This document shows positions 8,839 to 10,302 of a stretch of 10,302 nucleotides of DNA, piece after piece. A program made the position numbers and the translations under genes. The notes under the pieces were generated by a model. It saw nothing but the letters and a program-made list of their open reading frames with translations. It made no database searches and was not told the origin of the DNA. The DNA is from Euperipatoides rowelli. Lineage: Eukaryota; Onychophora; Udeonychophora; Euonychophora; Peripatopsidae. Each line of letters begins with the position of its first letter. Within the stretch, counting starts at the first letter, position 1. Location of the stretch: NCBI GenBank assembly GCA_003024985.2, contig PXIH01S0026572.1; one strand, written 5' to 3'.

Positions 8839-8872
8839 TCTGTCCACCACGTGACATCACATGGTGGACAGA
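8839..8872. repeat. near-perfect 34-bp palindrome around CACGTG and CRE-like words
   Basis: TCTGTCCACCACGTGAC is followed directly by ATCACATGGTGGACAGA. The arms pair at 15 of 16 positions outside the central two bases, with one mismatch (C against A). The palindrome contains an E-box CACGTG (8848-8853), its partner CACATG (8858-8863) and the CRE-like GTGACATCAC. It could be a hairpin, the remnant of a small foldback element, or a dimeric transcription-factor site. The arm sequence is G+C-rich compared with its surroundings. Confidence 0.75.
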
Positions 8873-9002
8873 TCAGTAATTAAGAGAACTATGTCTTTCT
8901 ATCATTAGTAGTATCTGGCAATTCCGTGAAAACATGGACAATGGGCATGGTATTCAAAAATTAAAAATTGCTTGAGAGATTTGATTTTGGGCTTTTTTTT
9001 AG

Positions 9003-9329
9003 ATATTTTGGATGATAACATTGGTGATATTTCATGTTAAACTTAGTTCTTTAGCACATGAGAAAAGCCTTGATGCACAAAGGAATTTTCATTCAATAAA
9101 ATATTTCATTAATCTTAAATGGATATTTTTTTATGATATGAACTTAAATAGAAGAGTTTATAGAGCAAGCTTATGTATCTATTGCAATTGGTTTAGGAAT
9201 TTTAAGGGTTACTTAAAACAAATTAAAACATTATATGACAAAAATGGTTCCATTACCGTACCAAAAAGAGTACAAAAGTTTTCTAATCCTTTAAAATATA
9301 ACTGTTTTAAATTTAATAAGCAGTTATAA
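9003..9329 (+). CDS. unrecognised open frame, possible terminal exon, weakly LRR-like
   Basis: The frame is open for 108 codons to TAA at 9327-9329. It opens exactly after an AG preceded by nine pyrimidines (GCTTTTTTTTAG, AG at 9001-9002), so it could be a spliced exon; the first ATG is at 9012 (105 residues). At this composition about one codon in twelve should be a stop, so this length is unlikely at any one place, though not impossible across six frames of 10 kb. The translation is less repetitive than other frames here. Two stretches, INLKWIFFYDMNL and FKGYLKQIKTLYDKNGSI, have hydrophobic spacing loosely like leucine-rich repeats, but I do not recognise a family. Past the stop the same frame reads 17 more codons to 9383, and AATAAA occurs at 9447-9452. 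In the frame one base apart, the start reads LDDNIGDISC, similar to the LTDVSC of the repeats at 9482. A broken LRR gene is a possible explanation. Confidence 0.35.
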   Translation: MFWMITLVIFHVKLSSLAHEKSLDAQRNFHSIKYFINLKWIFFYDMNLNRRVYRASLCIYCNWFRNFKGYLKQIKTLYDKNGSITVPKRVQKFSNPLKYNCFKFNKQL

Positions 9330-9446
9330 TTTCTTATCCAAAGTATGTATAGACAAATGGAAACATTTTTGAAAAAAAATTAAAGGCTATAACTTTGGTA
9401 ACAGAATTACTAGCCATCAGTAACAGAATCACGTCTTACTTATATG

Positions 9447-9452
9447 AATAAA
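9447..9452 (+). other. candidate polyadenylation signal AATAAA
   Basis: The hexamer lies 118 bp after the stop of the 9003-9329 frame, a reasonable place for a short 3' untranslated region. AATAAA is common by chance in this A+T-rich DNA. Just upstream the decamer GTAACAGAAT is repeated at 9398-9407 and 9420-9429. Confidence 0.2.
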
Positions 9453-9481
9453 AGATTAAAAAAATATTTAAAAATTTTTAA

Positions 9482-9793
9482 AAATTAACAGATGTTTCAT
9501 GTTTAGGAAGATTAATTAATTTACAAAAAGTAAATCTAAAATTTAATAATTTACAAATGTGTAATTTAAATAACTTACCAATTAGTTTAATTATAATATA
9601 TATGAAACATTGTACTTTAACAGATGTTTCATGTTTAGGAAGATTAATTAATTTACAAAAAGTAAATCTAAAATTTAATAATTTACAAATGTGTAATTTA
9701 AATAACTTACCAATTAGTTTAATTATAATATATATGAAACATTGTACTTTAACAGATGTTTCATGTTTTTTTAAAAAGCTTAAAAAAAAGTAA
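9482..9793 (+). pseudogene. leucine-rich-repeat protein fragment, about four 22-residue repeats
   Basis: The frame opens after a TAA at 9479-9481 and runs 103 codons to TAA at 9791-9793. It encodes two copies of a 44-residue unit made of two 22-residue repeats: LTDVSCLGRLINLQKVNL followed by KFNN, and LQMCNLNNLPISLIIIYM followed by KHCT. The pattern LxxLxxVxLxxNxL and LxxIxMxxCxLTDVS fits the 22-residue SDS22-like class of leucine-rich repeats, which form curved protein-binding solenoids. There is no start codon with context, no capping motif and no signal peptide: the first ATG (9557) lies inside a repeat, and the tail (FFKKLKKK) is read from A/T runs. It is therefore a gene fragment, an exon of an unseen gene, or a relic. 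Codons are strongly A/T-ending, like the surrounding DNA, so no transfer is indicated by composition. The LRR class is clear; the host gene is unknown. Confidence 0.6.
9485..9768 (+). repeat. perfect 132-bp tandem duplication, about 2.15 copies
   Basis: 9491-9622 and 9623-9754 are identical over all 132 bases as read here, followed by a partial third copy of 14 bases (9755-9768). A six-base match (TTAACA) also precedes the first copy. The period is 44 codons, exactly two leucine-rich repeats, so frame is kept. Identity at silent positions means the duplication is recent, was homogenised, or is an assembly artefact. Both ends fall in low-complexity A/T sequence. Confidence 0.9.
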
Positions 9794-9928
9794 AAGTCAT
9801 GCAGATAGACTTATTTGATTTTTGAACAGTAGTTGGCCTATTAAAATATCACACAGAATTTTTTTTTATGAAATATAATTCTACTCAGGACTTTTAAATC
9901 AGGATGCTAATTTCATATTTGGTGTATC

Positions 9929-9950
9929 ATTTTTTTTTTAAAAAAAAAAT
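9929..9950. repeat. T10A10 perfect palindrome
   Basis: Ten T residues (9930-9939) are followed directly by ten A residues (9940-9949), flanked by A and T. Such tracts bend or extrude readily and are also hard to sequence and assemble. Confidence 0.7.
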
Positions 9951-10072
9951 ACATACGTACATATCGTATGTTCTCTAAATTTTCTTGTAATAAAAGCAAT
10001 GAAATAAACATCCTACCACCGTGCTCCTGAGGCAACAAGCTCAACATAGGAGGTGCACAAATTTGCAAAGAT

Positions 10073-10103
10073 TTTTTTCCGAGTTTAACAAACTCAGAAA
10101 AAA
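10073..10103. repeat. imperfect hairpin, 14-bp stem with 3-base loop
   Basis: TTTTTTCCGAGTTT pairs with AAACTCAGAAAAAA across the loop AAC, with one mismatch (C against A). On the plus strand the 3' arm ends in six A residues; read on the minus strand the hairpin ends in a T run. In a eukaryotic genome this is more likely a chance or repeat-derived structure than a terminator. Confidence 0.6.
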
Positions 10104-10140
10104 TCACAAATGGTTTCATCAGACGGTCCTTTAAAATATA

Positions 10141-10302
10141 AAATTTAGGATGGTAGTATAATCAAGTACAAAGACTACAGATAAAGAGCTAGAGTTAGTT
10201 GTAACAAGTTTTAGGACCCTTGCTTTTTCTAATATTTATTGATGATCTGGATGTTAATATTATAAGTAAAATAAGTAAATTTGCTGATGATACTAAATTA
10301 GG
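10141..10302 (+). mobile_element. non-LTR retrotransposon (LINE) reverse transcriptase, partial and broken
   Basis: From 10208 the frame reads VLGPLLFLIFIDDLDVN, then KISKFADDTKLG at the window edge. These are the conserved core blocks of non-LTR reverse transcriptases; the ADD of FADDTKLG is the catalytic Asp-Asp block, found intact in CR1, L2 and Jockey-type elements, where the enzyme copies element RNA into the genome by target-primed reverse transcription. Just upstream, in a frame shifted by one base, ELELVVTS (10186-10209) matches the segment that normally precedes GVPQGSVLGP. The GVPQGS part is missing, with the frame changed at the same point, and an in-frame TAA lies at 10159-10161. 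The copy is therefore inactive here. The 5' part is too decayed to delimit, and the element continues beyond the window. Clade assignment is tentative. Confidence 0.85.

Larger units (their letters stand above)
9794..10140. other. non-coding stretch between LRR fragment and LINE
   Basis: No supported gene. It contains a T10A10 palindrome and an imperfect hairpin (listed separately), and CATACG/CGTATG at 9952-9970 as a weak 6-bp stem. From about 10010 to 10080 the sequence is less A+T-rich. A minus-strand frame of 68 codons (9913-10119) crosses the hairpin and the A/T tract and has no recognisable motif. Part of this stretch may be older LINE sequence too decayed to recognise. Confidence 0.55.

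Noticed and set aside
10073-10103. Hairpin with T run, read as a bacterial-type intrinsic terminator
   Set aside because: The setting is a eukaryotic, LINE-containing genome with no transcription unit ending there; the stem is mostly A-T pairs.
9913-10119. 68-codon minus-strand frame
   Set aside because: Crosses the T10A10 tract and an imperfect hairpin; no recognisable domain.
1-10302. CRISPR arrays, tRNA, rRNA or prokaryotic defence genes
   Set aside because: No regularly spaced repeats with unique spacers, no tRNA T-arm-like words and no conserved rRNA blocks were seen; frames long enough for such proteins are absent.

Overview
The window looks like nuclear DNA from an animal-like eukaryote: very A+T-rich (roughly 70-75% by eye), full of poly-A and poly-T runs, poor in CpG, and almost free of coding sequence. 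Four isolated N bases (677, 868, 1497, 3764) suggest a draft assembly. The one confidently recognised protein family is a non-LTR (LINE) reverse transcriptase fragment at the right edge, with CR1/L2/Jockey-type motifs. I cannot name the species. Scattered degenerate TTAGGG-like stretches, repeated GTGAC(A/G)TCA sites and TAGGCCTA-type palindromes recall marine invertebrates or tunicates, but this is only an impression.

Layout. Positions 1-4300 are mostly non-coding, apart from a short CpG-dense island at about 2251-2433 and two small TTAGGG-like minisatellite relics. Positions 4303-5402 form a previously unlabelled foldback structure. About 100 bp at its two ends are inverted copies of each other. 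A second inverted pair of about 27 bp is nested near its middle, and the core between them holds two copies of a 61-62 bp repeat. This looks like a degraded non-autonomous foldback or MITE-like transposon. A consensus CRE site and a TATA-like box lie in its left half. Positions 5403-8480 are again non-coding, broken by a G+C-rich patch of interspersed-repeat type at 7400-7545.

The right quarter is the most gene-like part. A candidate short first exon (8507-8540) and a near-perfect 34-bp palindrome (8839-8872) precede an open frame of 108 codons that begins directly after a poly-T/AG acceptor (9003-9329). Next comes a perfect 132-bp tandem duplication that encodes 22-residue leucine-rich repeats (9482-9793). 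These pieces may be remains of one leucine-rich-repeat gene, but frame breaks lie between them and no complete gene can be built. The window ends inside the LINE reverse transcriptase, which has lost the short GVPQGS-type segment of its core and is therefore a dead copy at this point.

No rRNA, tRNA, CRISPR array or complete gene was found. The items most worth checking are the nested foldback element and the leucine-rich-repeat duplication.
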